Positions 16,569 through 25,517 of a stretch of 64,000 nucleotides of DNA are shown piece by piece (position 1 is the first letter of the stretch; every line of letters starts with the position of its first letter). The notes under the pieces were generated by a model that worked only from the letters and a program-made list of their open reading frames with translations, had not been told where the DNA came from and made no database searches. The translations under genes and the position numbers were made by a program. Source of the stretch: Hydrocarboniphaga sp. (GTDB lineage Bacteria; Pseudomonadota; Gammaproteobacteria; Nevskiales; Nevskiaceae); contig NZ_JAQGNT010000070.1 of the NCBI RefSeq assembly GCF_028291725.1, positions 47,290-111,289 of the forward strand, written 5' to 3'.

Positions 16569-17315
16569 TCAGGCAGTAGGCAGCTCGCCTTTCAGATAGC
16601 GGCTGGTCTGCTGGAAGATCATCTTCATCGCCAGCGGATCTTCCGCGTAGGGTTTGCCGCCGGTGTCGTTGCGGATCGCCTGCTGGTCGAAGGCGCGCTG
16701 CACCGCCGGACGCTCGCGGATCGCGCTCCACCAGCGCCAGAAGTTGGGAAACAGCTGGTCGATCTGCGGGCTGAAGCGCTCGTAGCTCATCGTCGAGGCG
16801 AAGCTGATGATGTCGGCGATGCTGTACTGGTCCTGCGCGATGAACTCGCGCCCTTCGAGCCGCGTGTCCAGCACGCCGAACAGGCGATCCAGCTCGCGCC
16901 GCGCCTTTTCGGTGGGATAAGGCATAGGCTCGGGCGCGTACATCGTGTAGTGCGCGAACTGTCCCCAGTGCGGGCCGAAGCCGGCCATCTGCCAGAACGT
17001 CCATTGCAGCACTTCGCTGCGCGCGCGCGGCTCGCTCACCGGCGGGATGAAGCGCTGCAGCTTGTCGGCGAGGTACACCAGGATCGCGCCCGACTCGAAC
17101 ACCGCCAGCGGCTCGCCGCCGTCGGCCGGTGCGTGATCGACCAGCAGCGGCACTTTGTTGTTGGGGCTGATCTTGAGAAACTCCGGCCGGAACTGCTCGC
17201 CGCGGCGGATATCCACCGGCAGGATGCGATGTTCCAGCCCCAGCTCTTCGAGCAGCACCAGCACCTTGTAGACGTTGGGCGTGGCGCCGAACTGCGTGCA
17301 GTAGACGTCGAACAT
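16569..17315 (-). CDS. glutathione S-transferase (nu-class/Ure2-like)
   Basis: 248 aa from the ATG at 17315. N-terminal thioredoxin domain with TPNVYKVLVLLEELGL, then GEQFRPEFLKISPNNKVPLL and the ESGAILVYL glutathione motif, followed by a helical domain with the SIADI segment. This pattern matches YfcG/YghU/Ure2-type GSTs, which often have disulfide reductase or peroxidase activity. It begins 13 bp after the SDR stop (gene 17329-18102), so it is the second gene of a two-gene operon. Its role may be protective or a glutathione-dependent step. Confidence 0.92.
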   Translation of the reverse strand: MFDVYCTQFGATPNVYKVLVLLEELGLEHRILPVDIRRGEQFRPEFLKISPNNKVPLLVDHAPADGGEPLAVFESGAILVYLADKLQRFIPPVSEPRARSEVLQWTFWQMAGFGPHWGQFAHYTMYAPEPMPYPTEKARRELDRLFGVLDTRLEGREFIAQDQYSIADIISFASTMSYERFSPQIDQLFPNFWRWWSAIRERPAVQRAFDQQAIRNDTGGKPYAEDPLAMKMIFQQTSRYLKGELPTA

Positions 17316-17328
17316 GGTCGGCCTCCCG

Positions 17329-18102
17329 TCAGCCGTGGAAGTGGCTGCCGCCGTTGGCGTGCCAGACCTGTCCATGGATGTAGCTGGAATCGTCGGAGAG
17401 CAGGAAGCTGATGGTGCTGGCCAGATCGTCGGGACGGCCGAAGCGGCGCACCGTGGTCATCATCAGCCACTTCTGCTTGAAGTCGGCCGGCATCTGTTCG
17501 ATCGCGGTTTCGCTGAGCACGATGCCCGGCGCCACGCTGTTGCAGCGCACGCCTTCGGGGCCGAAGCGCAGCGCGATGTGGCGCGTCAGCGCAGTGACCG
17601 CGGCCTTGGATGCGGCGTAGGCGGGACGCGTGTCCTCGCCGGCGTTGGCGGCCTCGGAAGCCACGTTGACGATGGCGCCGCCCTTGCCCTGCCTGGTGAA
17701 CTCGCGGATCGCGGCCTGGCAGCTCAGCGCGAAGCCGATCACGTTGACGCGGAAGACGCGCTCCCAGATCGCCACCGACATGTTGAGCACGTCGGCATCG
17801 CCGCCCATGGTCTGCGGCGACAGGTCCGCGGCGACGTTGGCCAGCCCGTCGATGCCGCCGAAGCTCGACACTGCCGAGTCGATCAGCGCCTGGATGGAAG
17901 CCGCTTCAGCCATGTCGAACAGCACGGCCTTGGCTTCGCCGCCGGCCTTGGAAATGCGCTCGACCGTGGCCTTGGCGCCTTCGATGTTGATGTCGCCCAC
18001 GATTACGCGCGCGCCTTCTCCGGCAAGGCGTTCCGCGGTGGCGGCACCGATGCCGGAGGCGGCGCCCGCAAGCACGATCCTTTTGCCAGTGAGACCTTTC
18101 AT
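17329..18102 (-). CDS. SDR family oxidoreductase
   Basis: 257 aa from the ATG at 18102. Glycine motif AGAASGIG, acidic GDIN after beta-2 (NAD preference likely), NVAAD in place of NNAG, serine in NVAS, catalytic YAASK, and a C-terminal IHGQVWHANGG variant. Head gene of a two-gene operon with the nu-class GST; an operator-like palindrome lies about 110 bp upstream (18210-18224). Substrate unknown. Confidence 0.92.
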   Translation of the reverse strand: MKGLTGKRIVLAGAASGIGAATAERLAGEGARVIVGDINIEGAKATVERISKAGGEAKAVLFDMAEAASIQALIDSAVSSFGGIDGLANVAADLSPQTMGGDADVLNMSVAIWERVFRVNVIGFALSCQAAIREFTRQGKGGAIVNVASEAANAGEDTRPAYAASKAAVTALTRHIALRFGPEGVRCNSVAPGIVLSETAIEQMPADFKQKWLMMTTVRRFGRPDDLASTISFLLSDDSSYIHGQVWHANGGSHFHG

Positions 18103-18209
18103 CGACTCATTCTCCTGCACGACGGCCTGTTGGCTCTCCCGGGTCGGCCTCGATGGTCCGGGGAGTCGTGCGCCGCCGGGCGGTCGCACTTATGGTGTTG
18201 TCTCAACTA

Positions 18210-18224
18210 CTGACGGAATGTTAG
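18210..18224. promoter_or_regulatory. putative operator, CTGAC-N5-GTCAG family
   Basis: CTGACGGAATGTTAG: left half perfect, one mismatch in the right half. Positioned for control of the minus SDR/GST operon. Confidence 0.6.
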
Positions 18225-18336
18225 CTTTTGATCCGGTGCAATGGCAAGCGCCATTACGCCTGTCGCCGTTGCCGATTCGATGCCGATGTCTTCGACGCGC
18301 GGTCGAAGCCCGCGCTTGGCTATGGCTGGAAAATAA

Positions 18337-18351
18337 GTGATATCATGTCAG
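18337..18351. promoter_or_regulatory. putative operator, CTGAC-N5-GTCAG family
   Basis: GTGATATCATGTCAG: right half perfect, left half TGAT. Lies about 80 bp upstream of the first gene of the large plus operon (18430). Confidence 0.5.
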
Positions 18352-18429
18352 TTATGAGATGCGGGACGAGGAACCCGCGCCGCTGTTGGTGATGATCCAC
18401 CGGCGATCCATGGGGCAGCACGAGACGAT

Positions 18430-18798
18430 ATGAGCGCGACACTCTGTCCGGAAAACGACTACCAGGCCTTTCTCAGGCAGGGCCGTTTCATGATCCAGCG
18501 CAGCGCGTCCAGCGGGCGCCACGTGTTCTACCCGCGAGCGATCGCGCCGGGCAGCGGCGCCGAGGACCTCGAATGGGTCGAGGCCAGCGGACGCGGCGTG
18601 GTGTATTCGACGACGGTGGTGCGTGCCAGGCCGCCGACGCCTTCGCACAACGTGGCGCTCGTGGAACTTGAAGAAGGGCCGCGTCTGATGACGCGCGTCG
18701 AAGGCATCGATCCCGGTGAGGTTCGCATCGACATGCCGGTGAAAGTGCGCATCGTGCAGGAGGCCGATTTCGCCTACGTGGTATTCGACCGGGCGTGA
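18430..18798 (+). CDS. DUF35/OB-fold acyl-CoA-associated protein lacking zinc cysteines
   Basis: 122 aa. The C-terminal part (about 45-120, from GRGVVYSTTVVRARP) is the OB-fold of DUF35 proteins, small partners of thiolase-fold enzymes and aldolases in steroid side-chain and polyketide metabolism. The N-terminal rubredoxin-like zinc ribbon, normally CxxCG...CPxC, reads IQRSASSGRHVFYPRAIAPG: the spacing is recognisable but every zinc cysteine is gone. It is the first gene of the large plus operon; the likely partner is the thiolase-like protein at 28487, ten genes downstream (inference). Confidence 0.85.
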   Translation: MSATLCPENDYQAFLRQGRFMIQRSASSGRHVFYPRAIAPGSGAEDLEWVEASGRGVVYSTTVVRARPPTPSHNVALVELEEGPRLMTRVEGIDPGEVRIDMPVKVRIVQEADFAYVVFDRA

Positions 18799-18874
18799 AG
18801 CGCCGCGCCATTCTTACCCGGTACGGCGCCGCGGCATCGCGCGCCGCACTAGCCATATTCGAACAGGAAACAGC

Positions 18875-19651
18875 ATGAACAACCCGATGTCGCTGGAAGG
18901 GCGCACGATCGTCGTGACGGGTGCGGGGCAGGGCATCGGCCTTGCGATCAGCACGCTGGTGATCGAACTCGGTGGCAATGCCGTCGGTGTCGATCTCAAC
19001 GCGGAGGCATTGGAGTCGGCCAAGACCGCGCTGCCGCCGGGTCGCTTCCTGCCGGTGAACGGCAGCGTCGCCGACCCCGCGGTTGCGGAGCAGGCCGTGA
19101 GCCAGGCCGTCGCCACCTACGGCGCCGTGCACGGCCTGGTCAACAACGCCGGCATCGGCCGCCCCGCACTGATCGAGAAGATGTCGGTGGCCAACTTCCA
19201 GCTGGTGATGGACGTGCACGTCAACGGCTCGTTCCATTTCACCCAGGCTGTGGGCCGCCACATGCTCGAGCGCGCCAAGGCCGGCGACAAGGATCCCGGC
19301 AGCTTCGTGTTCATCTCCTCGGATGCGGGCCGCCGCGGCAGCCTGGGCCAGATCAACTATGCCGCCGCCAAGTCGGCGATGTTCGGCATGACCATGACCG
19401 TGGCGCGCGAATGGGCCAAACACAACATCCGCGCCAACGCGGTGTGTTTCGGCGTGGTCGAGACCGCGATGACCGAGACCGTGCGCACCGACGAGCGCTT
19501 CAAGGACAGCTATCTCGCGCAGATTCCGCTGGGCCGCTGGGCTTCGCCCGAAGAAGTCTCGGTGCCGGTGTGCTTCCTGCTGTCGCCGGGCGCCTCGTAC
19601 GTGACGGGCCAGGTGCTGTCGGTCAACGGCGGCTACACGATCAGCCTCTGA
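18875..19651 (+). CDS. SDR family oxidoreductase
   Basis: 258 aa. Glycine motif TGAGQGIG near 14-21, VDLN after beta-2 (NAD likely), NNAG, serine in FISS, catalytic YAAAK, and C-terminal VTGQVLSVNGGY. Complete classical SDR of the FabG/hydroxysteroid dehydrogenase type. Second gene of the 18430 operon, 76 bp after the DUF35 gene and 42 bp before an acyl-CoA dehydrogenase pair, so it may act as a hydroxyacyl-CoA or ring-hydroxyl dehydrogenase. Confidence 0.92.
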   Translation: MNNPMSLEGRTIVVTGAGQGIGLAISTLVIELGGNAVGVDLNAEALESAKTALPPGRFLPVNGSVADPAVAEQAVSQAVATYGAVHGLVNNAGIGRPALIEKMSVANFQLVMDVHVNGSFHFTQAVGRHMLERAKAGDKDPGSFVFISSDAGRRGSLGQINYAAAKSAMFGMTMTVAREWAKHNIRANAVCFGVVETAMTETVRTDERFKDSYLAQIPLGRWASPEEVSVPVCFLLSPGASYVTGQVLSVNGGYTISL

Positions 19652-19693
19652 TGAAGCGTCGTTCGACTTCCGCATCGGTCCGCAGTGCGCGCA

Positions 19694-20791
19694 ATGGATG
19701 ACATCTCCGCGATGCTGCGCGACAGCGCGGCGGACTTCCTCGAAGGCCGCCACGACCTGTCGCGGCTCAAGGGCAGCATCGGCCAGCCGCAGCCCGTGGA
19801 TCGCGCGCTGTGGCGCGAGATGGGCGAGCTCGGCTGGCTGGGTTTGGAGCTGCCCGAATCGCTGGGCGGCAGCGGCATGGGCCTGCGCGAATCCACGGTG
19901 CTGGCGGAGCAGTTCGGCCGCAGCGCGTTCGCCGCGCCCTATGTCGCGGCCTCGCTGATGCCGGCCGTGCTGCTGTCGTTCGCGGGCACGCCGGGCGCGA
20001 GCGAACTCGCGGCCGCGCTGCAGGGCGGCGACAAGCTGCTCACGCTGGCCTGGCAGGAGAAGCGCGACCAGCTCGACGCCGATGCGCCACTCGCACGCCT
20101 GCAGGACGGCCGCGTGAGCGGCTGCAAGGTATTCGTTCCCGCGGTGGAAGACGACGGCGTTCTGCTGGTCAGCGTGCGCGACGGTTCGGGCCTCGCGGTG
20201 GTCGCTGTGGCTGCCGATGCATCCGGCGTCACGCGCGAGGATTTCGCGGCTGGCCTGGGAGCGGTCAGCACGCTGCATTTCGACAAGACCCCGATCCTGT
20301 TCGGCGCGTCGCTGCTGTCGGGCAACACGGCCCAGATGGCGCTGCAGCGCACGCTCGACGCCGGCCGCGTGGCACTGTCCGCGCAGCTCGAAGGCCTGGG
20401 CAGCGGCATGCTGGCCCGCACGCTCGACTACGTGAAAGGCCGCGTGCAGTTCGGGCGCGCCATCGGCTCGTTCCAGGTCATCCATCATCGTTGCGTCGAT
20501 CTGTACATCGCCGCGCAGCTCGCGGGTGCCAGCTGGCGCAATGCGCTGCGCGCTTACGAGGGCGGCGAAGATGCCGGCGCCGCGATCAGCGCCGCCAAGG
20601 CGCGCTGCGCCGACACCGCGCAGCGCATCGGCCGCGAGGCCATCCAGATGCACGGCGCCATGGGTTTCACCGAGGAAGCCGACATCGGCCTGTACCTGCG
20701 CGCAGGGCTGCAGGCCTACGCCTGGCTCGGCACGCCGCTGCAGCATCGCCGGCGCTTCATGGCCATCGAGGCGGAGGCCGAGCATGTCTGA
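19694..20791 (+). CDS. acyl-CoA dehydrogenase, small (non-catalytic) subunit of pair 1
   Basis: 365 aa. Acyl-CoA dehydrogenase fold: N-terminal helices with GWLGLELPESLGGSGMGL, a poorly conserved middle beta domain, and a C-terminal FAD-contact helix with GRVQFGRAIGSFQVIHHR and QMHGAMGFTEE. The helix-G catalytic Glu position reads DAGR, and the YEG-type Glu near the C-terminus is also absent. In mycobacterial cholesterol side-chain enzymes (FadE28-29, FadE26-27) such a subunit pairs with a Glu-bearing one to make an alpha2beta2 tetramer. It overlaps the next gene by 8 bp, supporting a heteromer. Confidence 0.9.
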   Translation: MDDISAMLRDSAADFLEGRHDLSRLKGSIGQPQPVDRALWREMGELGWLGLELPESLGGSGMGLRESTVLAEQFGRSAFAAPYVAASLMPAVLLSFAGTPGASELAAALQGGDKLLTLAWQEKRDQLDADAPLARLQDGRVSGCKVFVPAVEDDGVLLVSVRDGSGLAVVAVAADASGVTREDFAAGLGAVSTLHFDKTPILFGASLLSGNTAQMALQRTLDAGRVALSAQLEGLGSGMLARTLDYVKGRVQFGRAIGSFQVIHHRCVDLYIAAQLAGASWRNALRAYEGGEDAGAAISAAKARCADTAQRIGREAIQMHGAMGFTEEADIGLYLRAGLQAYAWLGTPLQHRRRFMAIEAEAEHV

Positions 20792-21971
20792 GCCAGCCCA
20801 TCCCGATCGGCTGTCCGACGAGCAGTTCCGCGAGCGCTTCCGCGCCTGGCTGGCGGCGAACTATCCGGCCGAACTCAAGCAGGATTCGCATCGTCCGTTC
20901 CGCCGCCTGCGCGGCGATGCCGCGGTAGCCTGGCTGCGACGGGTACGACAAGCCGGCTGGCGCGCGCCCGCATGGCCGCGCGAGTACGGCGGCATGGGTC
21001 TGAGCTTTCGCAAGCAGCTCATCTATCACGAGGAGCTGGAACATGCCGGCGTCGCGCGCATCATCGATCTCGGCGAAACGCAGCTCGGCCCGACGCTGAT
21101 CCAGTGCGGCAGCGAGGCGCAGAAAGCGCACTACCTGCCGCGCATCCTGTCCTGCGAGGACGTCTGGTGCCAGGGCTATTCCGAGCCCGGCGCGGGGTCC
21201 GATCTCGCGAGCCTGCGCACGAGCGCGGTGCGTGAAGGCGAGGCCTTCATCGTCAACGGCCAGAAGATCTGGACCACGCACGCCACCGACTCCACGCACA
21301 TCTTCACACTGGTGCGCACCGGCAAGTTCGCGAAGAAGCAGCAGGGCATCAGCTTTCTGCTGATCGACCTCGCTACACCCGGCATCACCGTGCGGCCGAT
21401 CGTGAACCTTGCAGGTGAAGACGAGTTCTGCGAAGTGTTCTTCGACAATGTGCGTGTGCCGGCCGCGCAGCTGGTGGGCGAACTCGACCAGGGCTGGACC
21501 GTGGCCAAGGCGCTGCTCGGCTACGAGCGAATCTGGATCGGCAGCCCGGCGCTCGCCGGCAAGGCTCTGGAATTGGCCCGCACGCTGGTCGAAGAACTCG
21601 CGCTGACGAACGATGCCGGTGTAATGGATCGCCTGGCGCAACTCGCGGCCGACCTGCACGACTATCGCCTGCTGTATGCGGAAATCTGCGACAGCATCGC
21701 CGACGGCGGCAAGCCCGGGCCGGACGTGTCGATGCTCAAGGTCTACGCCTCCGAGCTGCTGCACCGCCTGACCGAGTTCAACCAGGAAGTGGCGGCCGAG
21801 AGCGGCGGCATCGTCGGCGACGCGCGCATCGGCGGCGCGCTCACCGACCTGCACTGGCAGTTCATGATGGCGCGGCCGGTGACGATCTTCGCCGGCGCCA
21901 ACGAAATCCAGCGCGACATCCTCGCCAAGACCGTGCTCGGCCTGCCCGCCGAAGCCTCGGCCAGAAACTAG
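20784..21971 (+). CDS. acyl-CoA dehydrogenase, large (catalytic) subunit of pair 1
   Basis: 395 aa, start at 20784 inside the end of the previous gene. Typical signatures: QGYSEPGAGSDLASL in the beta domain, GQKIWTTHA, and the C-terminal FAGANEIQRDIL. The catalytic base is expected at Glu248 in the GYERIW segment, the helix-G position used by isovaleryl-CoA dehydrogenase and the mycobacterial ChsE subunits; the alternative YEG Glu is not present. With the preceding gene it should form an alpha2beta2 FAD enzyme for a bulky acyl-CoA (family inference). Confidence 0.92.
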   Translation: MSEPAHPDRLSDEQFRERFRAWLAANYPAELKQDSHRPFRRLRGDAAVAWLRRVRQAGWRAPAWPREYGGMGLSFRKQLIYHEELEHAGVARIIDLGETQLGPTLIQCGSEAQKAHYLPRILSCEDVWCQGYSEPGAGSDLASLRTSAVREGEAFIVNGQKIWTTHATDSTHIFTLVRTGKFAKKQQGISFLLIDLATPGITVRPIVNLAGEDEFCEVFFDNVRVPAAQLVGELDQGWTVAKALLGYERIWIGSPALAGKALELARTLVEELALTNDAGVMDRLAQLAADLHDYRLLYAEICDSIADGGKPGPDVSMLKVYASELLHRLTEFNQEVAAESGGIVGDARIGGALTDLHWQFMMARPVTIFAGANEIQRDILAKTVLGLPAEASARN

Positions 21972-21999
21972 ATCAAGAACTAGAACGGAGAGCATCGAA

Positions 22000-23229
22000 A
22001 TGTTTTCACCCGGAGCCCTTGACGGCGTACGCGTCCTCGACATGACGCGTGTGATCGCGGGGCCGTACTCGGGCCAGATCCTCGGCGATCTCGGTGCCGA
22101 GGTGATCAAGATCGAGCGCCAGGGCGAGGGTGACGATTGCCGCCGCGTCGGCCCGCCGTGGATGAAGGACGAGCACGGCAACGACACCGGCGAGTCGACC
22201 TACGCGCAGTCGGTGAACCGCAACAAGCGCTCGATCACGGTCGACTACGCGCAGCCAGAAGGCGCGCAGCTGCTGCGTGAACTCGTGCTCAAGGCCGACG
22301 TGCTGATCGAGAACTATCGCCCGCACACGCTCGACAAGTACGGCCTCGGCTACGAGGACCTCAAGAAGATCAATCCCAGGCTGATCTACTGCTCGATCAG
22401 CGGCTTCGGCCAGACCGGCCCGTATTCGACGCGCTCCGGCTACGACTACCTGGTGCAGGCCATGGCCGGCGTGATGTCGGTGACCGGTCCGCGCGACGGC
22501 GAGCCCGGTGCCGGCCCGATGCGCGTGGGCGTGCCGATCTCCGACATCTGCGCCGGCCTGTATGCGGCCATCGGCGTTCTCGCCGCGCTCAATCGTCGCC
22601 ATGTCAGCGGCGTGGGCCAGCACATCGACGTTTCGCTGTTCGAAGCGCAGCTGGGCGCGATGCTCAACACCTTCTCGGCCTGGTTCAATGCCGGCACGCA
22701 GCTGGGCCGCACCGGCAACGATCATCCCAGCGCGGCGCCCTACGGTGTCTACGAGGTCGAGGACGGCTACATCCTCATCGCCACCTTCAACGACCGCGAG
22801 TTCGTGCGCCTGGCCAGATTGCTCGGCCATCCGGAGTGGGCTGAGGATGCGCGCTTCGCCAAGAACGGTGCGCGCGTGGCCAATCGCCCGCTGCTCAAGA
22901 GCCTGGTCGCCGAGGCGCTGCGCGGCAAGACCAAGGCCGAGTGGGTGCATCTGCTCAACGAGGGCACGGTGTCCTGCGGGCCGATCAACGACATGGCCGC
23001 CGTCGAGCAGGACCCGCAGGTGCAGGCGCGCGGTGTGGTGGTGGAGCTGCAGCATCCGGTGATGGGCAAGGTGAAGACCACCGCGAGCCCGATGCGCTTC
23101 TCCGAGTCGCCCGTGACCTACCGCATCGCGCCGCCGCTGACCGGCGAGCACACGGCCGAAGTGCTCGAAGAATGGCTGGGCCTGGGCGCCGAGCGTCTCG
23201 CGCAGCTGCGCGCGGCGAACGTGATCTGA
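22000..23229 (+). CDS. CaiB/BaiF family (class III) CoA transferase
   Basis: 409 aa with the family opening GVRVLDMTRVIAGPYSGQIL, LGAEVIKIE, the NRNKRSITVD stretch and, later, VGVPISDICAGLYA, in which Asp182 is the expected catalytic aspartate that forms the acyl anhydride. Known: moves CoA between organic acids without ATP, as in carnitine, bile acid (BaiF) and oxalate metabolism; some members are alpha-methylacyl-CoA racemases. Downstream gene starts within its stop codon (TGATG). Likely role: CoA activation or CoA recycling for the pathway acid. Confidence 0.92.
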   Translation: MFSPGALDGVRVLDMTRVIAGPYSGQILGDLGAEVIKIERQGEGDDCRRVGPPWMKDEHGNDTGESTYAQSVNRNKRSITVDYAQPEGAQLLRELVLKADVLIENYRPHTLDKYGLGYEDLKKINPRLIYCSISGFGQTGPYSTRSGYDYLVQAMAGVMSVTGPRDGEPGAGPMRVGVPISDICAGLYAAIGVLAALNRRHVSGVGQHIDVSLFEAQLGAMLNTFSAWFNAGTQLGRTGNDHPSAAPYGVYEVEDGYILIATFNDREFVRLARLLGHPEWAEDARFAKNGARVANRPLLKSLVAEALRGKTKAEWVHLLNEGTVSCGPINDMAAVEQDPQVQARGVVVELQHPVMGKVKTTASPMRFSESPVTYRIAPPLTGEHTAEVLEEWLGLGAERLAQLRAANVI

Positions 23230-24389
23230 TGAGCACCGCCTTCCACTATCCGGCCTTCGAAATCCCGCGTGAGCTCGACGGCCTGCGCCGCGAGGTCCGT
23301 GCCTTTTTGGCCGAGGCTTCGCAGGGCTGGAGCGGCTGGGACATCGGTCACTCGTGGACGGGCTTCGATCGCGCTTTCAGCCGCGAAGTCGGCCGGCGCG
23401 GCTGGATCGGCATGACCTGGCCCAGGGCCTATGGCGGTCACGAGCGCTCGGCGCTGGAGCGCTACGTCGTGGTCGAGGAAATGCTCGCAGCAGGAGCGCC
23501 CGTGGGCGCGCACTGGGTCGGCGATCGCCAGAGCGGCCCACTGATGCTGCGCATCGGCAGCGAGGCGCAGAAGCAGCGCTTCCTGCCGAAGATCGCTTCG
23601 GGCGAGGCCGCGTTTTGCATCGGCCTGTCGGAGCCGGGTTCGGGGTCGGATCTGGCCTCGCTGCGCTCGCGCGCCACGCGCGTCGACGGCGGCTGGAAGC
23701 TCAACGGCCGCAAGATCTGGACGACTTACGCCAGCGACTGCGATTTCATGATCGGCCTGTTCCGCTCGCAGGGCACCGCCGAAGTCGACAAGCACAAGGG
23801 CCTGTCGCAGTACCTGATCGACCTGCAGTCCTCGGGCCTGGAAATCCGGCCGATCGTCGATCTTACCGGCGAGGCGCATTTCAACGAGATCGTGTTCGAC
23901 GACGTGTTCGTGCCCGACGAGTCGCTGGTGGGCCGCGAGAACGAGGGCTGGGCGCAGGCCAACGCCGAGCTCGCCTTCGAGCGCAGCGGGCCCGATCGCT
24001 ACATGAGCTCGTTCCCGCTGCTGCCGCTGAGCATCGATGCCGTGCACGCGGCCGGCACGGCGGATCGCCTGTCGGCGCGCCGCATCGGCGAGGCGCTGGC
24101 CGACGTGGTCACGCTGCGCGAGATGTCGCTGTCGATTCTCGGCCAGCTCGCGGCCGGCCACATGCCTGCGCAGGAAGCTGCGCTGACCAAGGACCTGGGC
24201 ACGAGTTTCGAACAGCGCCTGCCCGAACTGGTGCGCGAGATCACCGACAACGCGCCGGTGATCACCGAGGGCGATACGCTCTCCGAAATGCAGGCCTACC
24301 TGGTGCAGAGCGTGCCGAGCTATTCGCTGCGCGGCGGCACGCGTGAAATCATGCGCGGCATCATCGCGCGTGGGCTGGGGCTGCGATGA
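23229..24389 (+). CDS. acyl-CoA dehydrogenase, large (catalytic) subunit of pair 2
   Basis: 386 aa, start codon overlapping the CoA transferase stop by one base. Signatures: GMTWPRAYGGHERS, IGLSEPGSGSDLASL, GRKIWTTYASD, and C-terminal RGGTREIMRGIIARGLG. Glu251 in LAFERSG is the expected helix-G catalytic base. The region just before the C-terminal motif is long and divergent (VVTLREMSLSILGQ). It is followed with a 4-bp ATGA overlap by a smaller Glu-less homologue, so they should form one heteromeric enzyme. Confidence 0.92.
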   Translation: MSTAFHYPAFEIPRELDGLRREVRAFLAEASQGWSGWDIGHSWTGFDRAFSREVGRRGWIGMTWPRAYGGHERSALERYVVVEEMLAAGAPVGAHWVGDRQSGPLMLRIGSEAQKQRFLPKIASGEAAFCIGLSEPGSGSDLASLRSRATRVDGGWKLNGRKIWTTYASDCDFMIGLFRSQGTAEVDKHKGLSQYLIDLQSSGLEIRPIVDLTGEAHFNEIVFDDVFVPDESLVGRENEGWAQANAELAFERSGPDRYMSSFPLLPLSIDAVHAAGTADRLSARRIGEALADVVTLREMSLSILGQLAAGHMPAQEAALTKDLGTSFEQRLPELVREITDNAPVITEGDTLSEMQAYLVQSVPSYSLRGGTREIMRGIIARGLGLR

Positions 24390-25450
24390 GCCGCGACAAC
24401 GACGACATCGCCGGCCCGCTGGGCGACCAGCTCGCAAGGCTGTTCGCCAAGACCGTCACGCGCGAGGCGCTGGTGGCCGCCGAGCACAACGTGTTCGACG
24501 CGGCGCTGTGGAACGAGATCAGCGAGATCGGCGCGGCCTTGGCGCTGGCCGCGGAATCGGTCGGCGGCGCCGGCCTTGCCTGGGCGCAGGCCGATGGCCT
24601 GCTGCAGCTGCTGGGCTCGCAGCTGCCGCCGGTGCCGCTGGGCGAAACCATGCTCGCGGCCTGGGTGCTGGGCCTGGCCGGCATCGAAGCGCCGGCCGCG
24701 CCGCTCGCGGTCGCCGGCGCTCTGCTGCAGATCGACGGCGATGGATGCGTGAGCGGCGACGACGCGCTGGTTTCCTGGGCGCCGCAGGCCCAGGTGATCG
24801 TCGCCGTCGCGCAGGGCGCCGGCGCGCGGCAACTGGTGCTGCTCTCGACTCTCGACGCCGAACTTACGCCGCAGCGCACGCTCGACCGCCTGCCCGCCGC
24901 GCGTGCGCGCTTCCGCGGAGCGCGGCCCTTGCAAGCCGTCGCGGCGCCCGCGGTGCTCGGCGAAACCGGCCTGCTCGCGCCGCTGGCCGTGCTGCGCGCG
25001 CTGCAACTGGCCGGCAGCCTTTCGCAGGTACTCGCGCTGTGCATCGACTACGCGAACACGCGCAGCCAATTCGGCAAGACCATCGGCAAGTTCCAGGCGA
25101 TCCAGCACCAGATCGCGGAACTGGCCGAACTCAGCGCCGCGGCGCAAGTCGCTGCCGGCTATGCGGCACGGCAGCTCGACGGCGGCGATGCCGCTGCGGC
25201 CGAGCGCGGCGCCGCGGTCGCGAAGATCCGCGCCGCCGCATCGGCCACGCGCGGCGCGGCCATCGCGCACCAGGTATTCGGCGCCATCGGCACCACCGAC
25301 GAACACCTGCTGCATTACCACACACGCCGGCTCTGGCAGTGGCGCGACGAGGCCGGCAGCGACGGCTGGTGGGCCGAGCGTCTGGGCCGCCAGGCGCTGG
25401 CCGCAGGCGCCGCCGCGCTGTGGACCGGCATCACCGCGAGCGCGCCGTGA
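24386..25450 (+). CDS. acyl-CoA dehydrogenase, small (non-catalytic) subunit of pair 2
   Basis: 354 aa. Very degenerate N-terminal and middle domains, rich in Ala/Leu, but the C-terminal FAD-contact helices are clear (CIDYANTRSQFGKTIGKFQA, then AIAHQVFGAIGTT). The catalytic Glu is missing at both possible positions. The ATGA overlap with the preceding large subunit indicates translational coupling and equal stoichiometry. As in mycobacterial FadE pairs, its likely role is to bind FAD and shape a larger acyl pocket. Confidence 0.88.
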   Translation: MSRDNDDIAGPLGDQLARLFAKTVTREALVAAEHNVFDAALWNEISEIGAALALAAESVGGAGLAWAQADGLLQLLGSQLPPVPLGETMLAAWVLGLAGIEAPAAPLAVAGALLQIDGDGCVSGDDALVSWAPQAQVIVAVAQGAGARQLVLLSTLDAELTPQRTLDRLPAARARFRGARPLQAVAAPAVLGETGLLAPLAVLRALQLAGSLSQVLALCIDYANTRSQFGKTIGKFQAIQHQIAELAELSAAAQVAAGYAARQLDGGDAAAAERGAAVAKIRAAASATRGAAIAHQVFGAIGTTDEHLLHYHTRRLWQWRDEAGSDGWWAERLGRQALAAGAAALWTGITASAP

Positions 25451-25517
25451 AGCTCGCCAATCCCAACGCGACTGCCGATCGCAGCCGCCATCCAATACCA
25501 GCATCAAGGAGAACACC

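Larger units (their letters stand above)
18103..18429. promoter_or_regulatory. divergent promoter region, 327 bp
   Basis: Gene-free region between the minus SDR/GST operon and the 12-gene plus operon. It carries two operator-like palindromes, one toward each side (18210-18224 and 18337-18351), and an AT-rich stretch around 18325-18355 that probably contains the plus-strand promoter. No further gene is seen. Confidence 0.6.

Noticed and set aside
18488..20785. 765-codon minus-strand open frame opposite SDR and acyl-CoA dehydrogenase genes
   Set aside because: Same type of antisense artefact; no recognisable domain.
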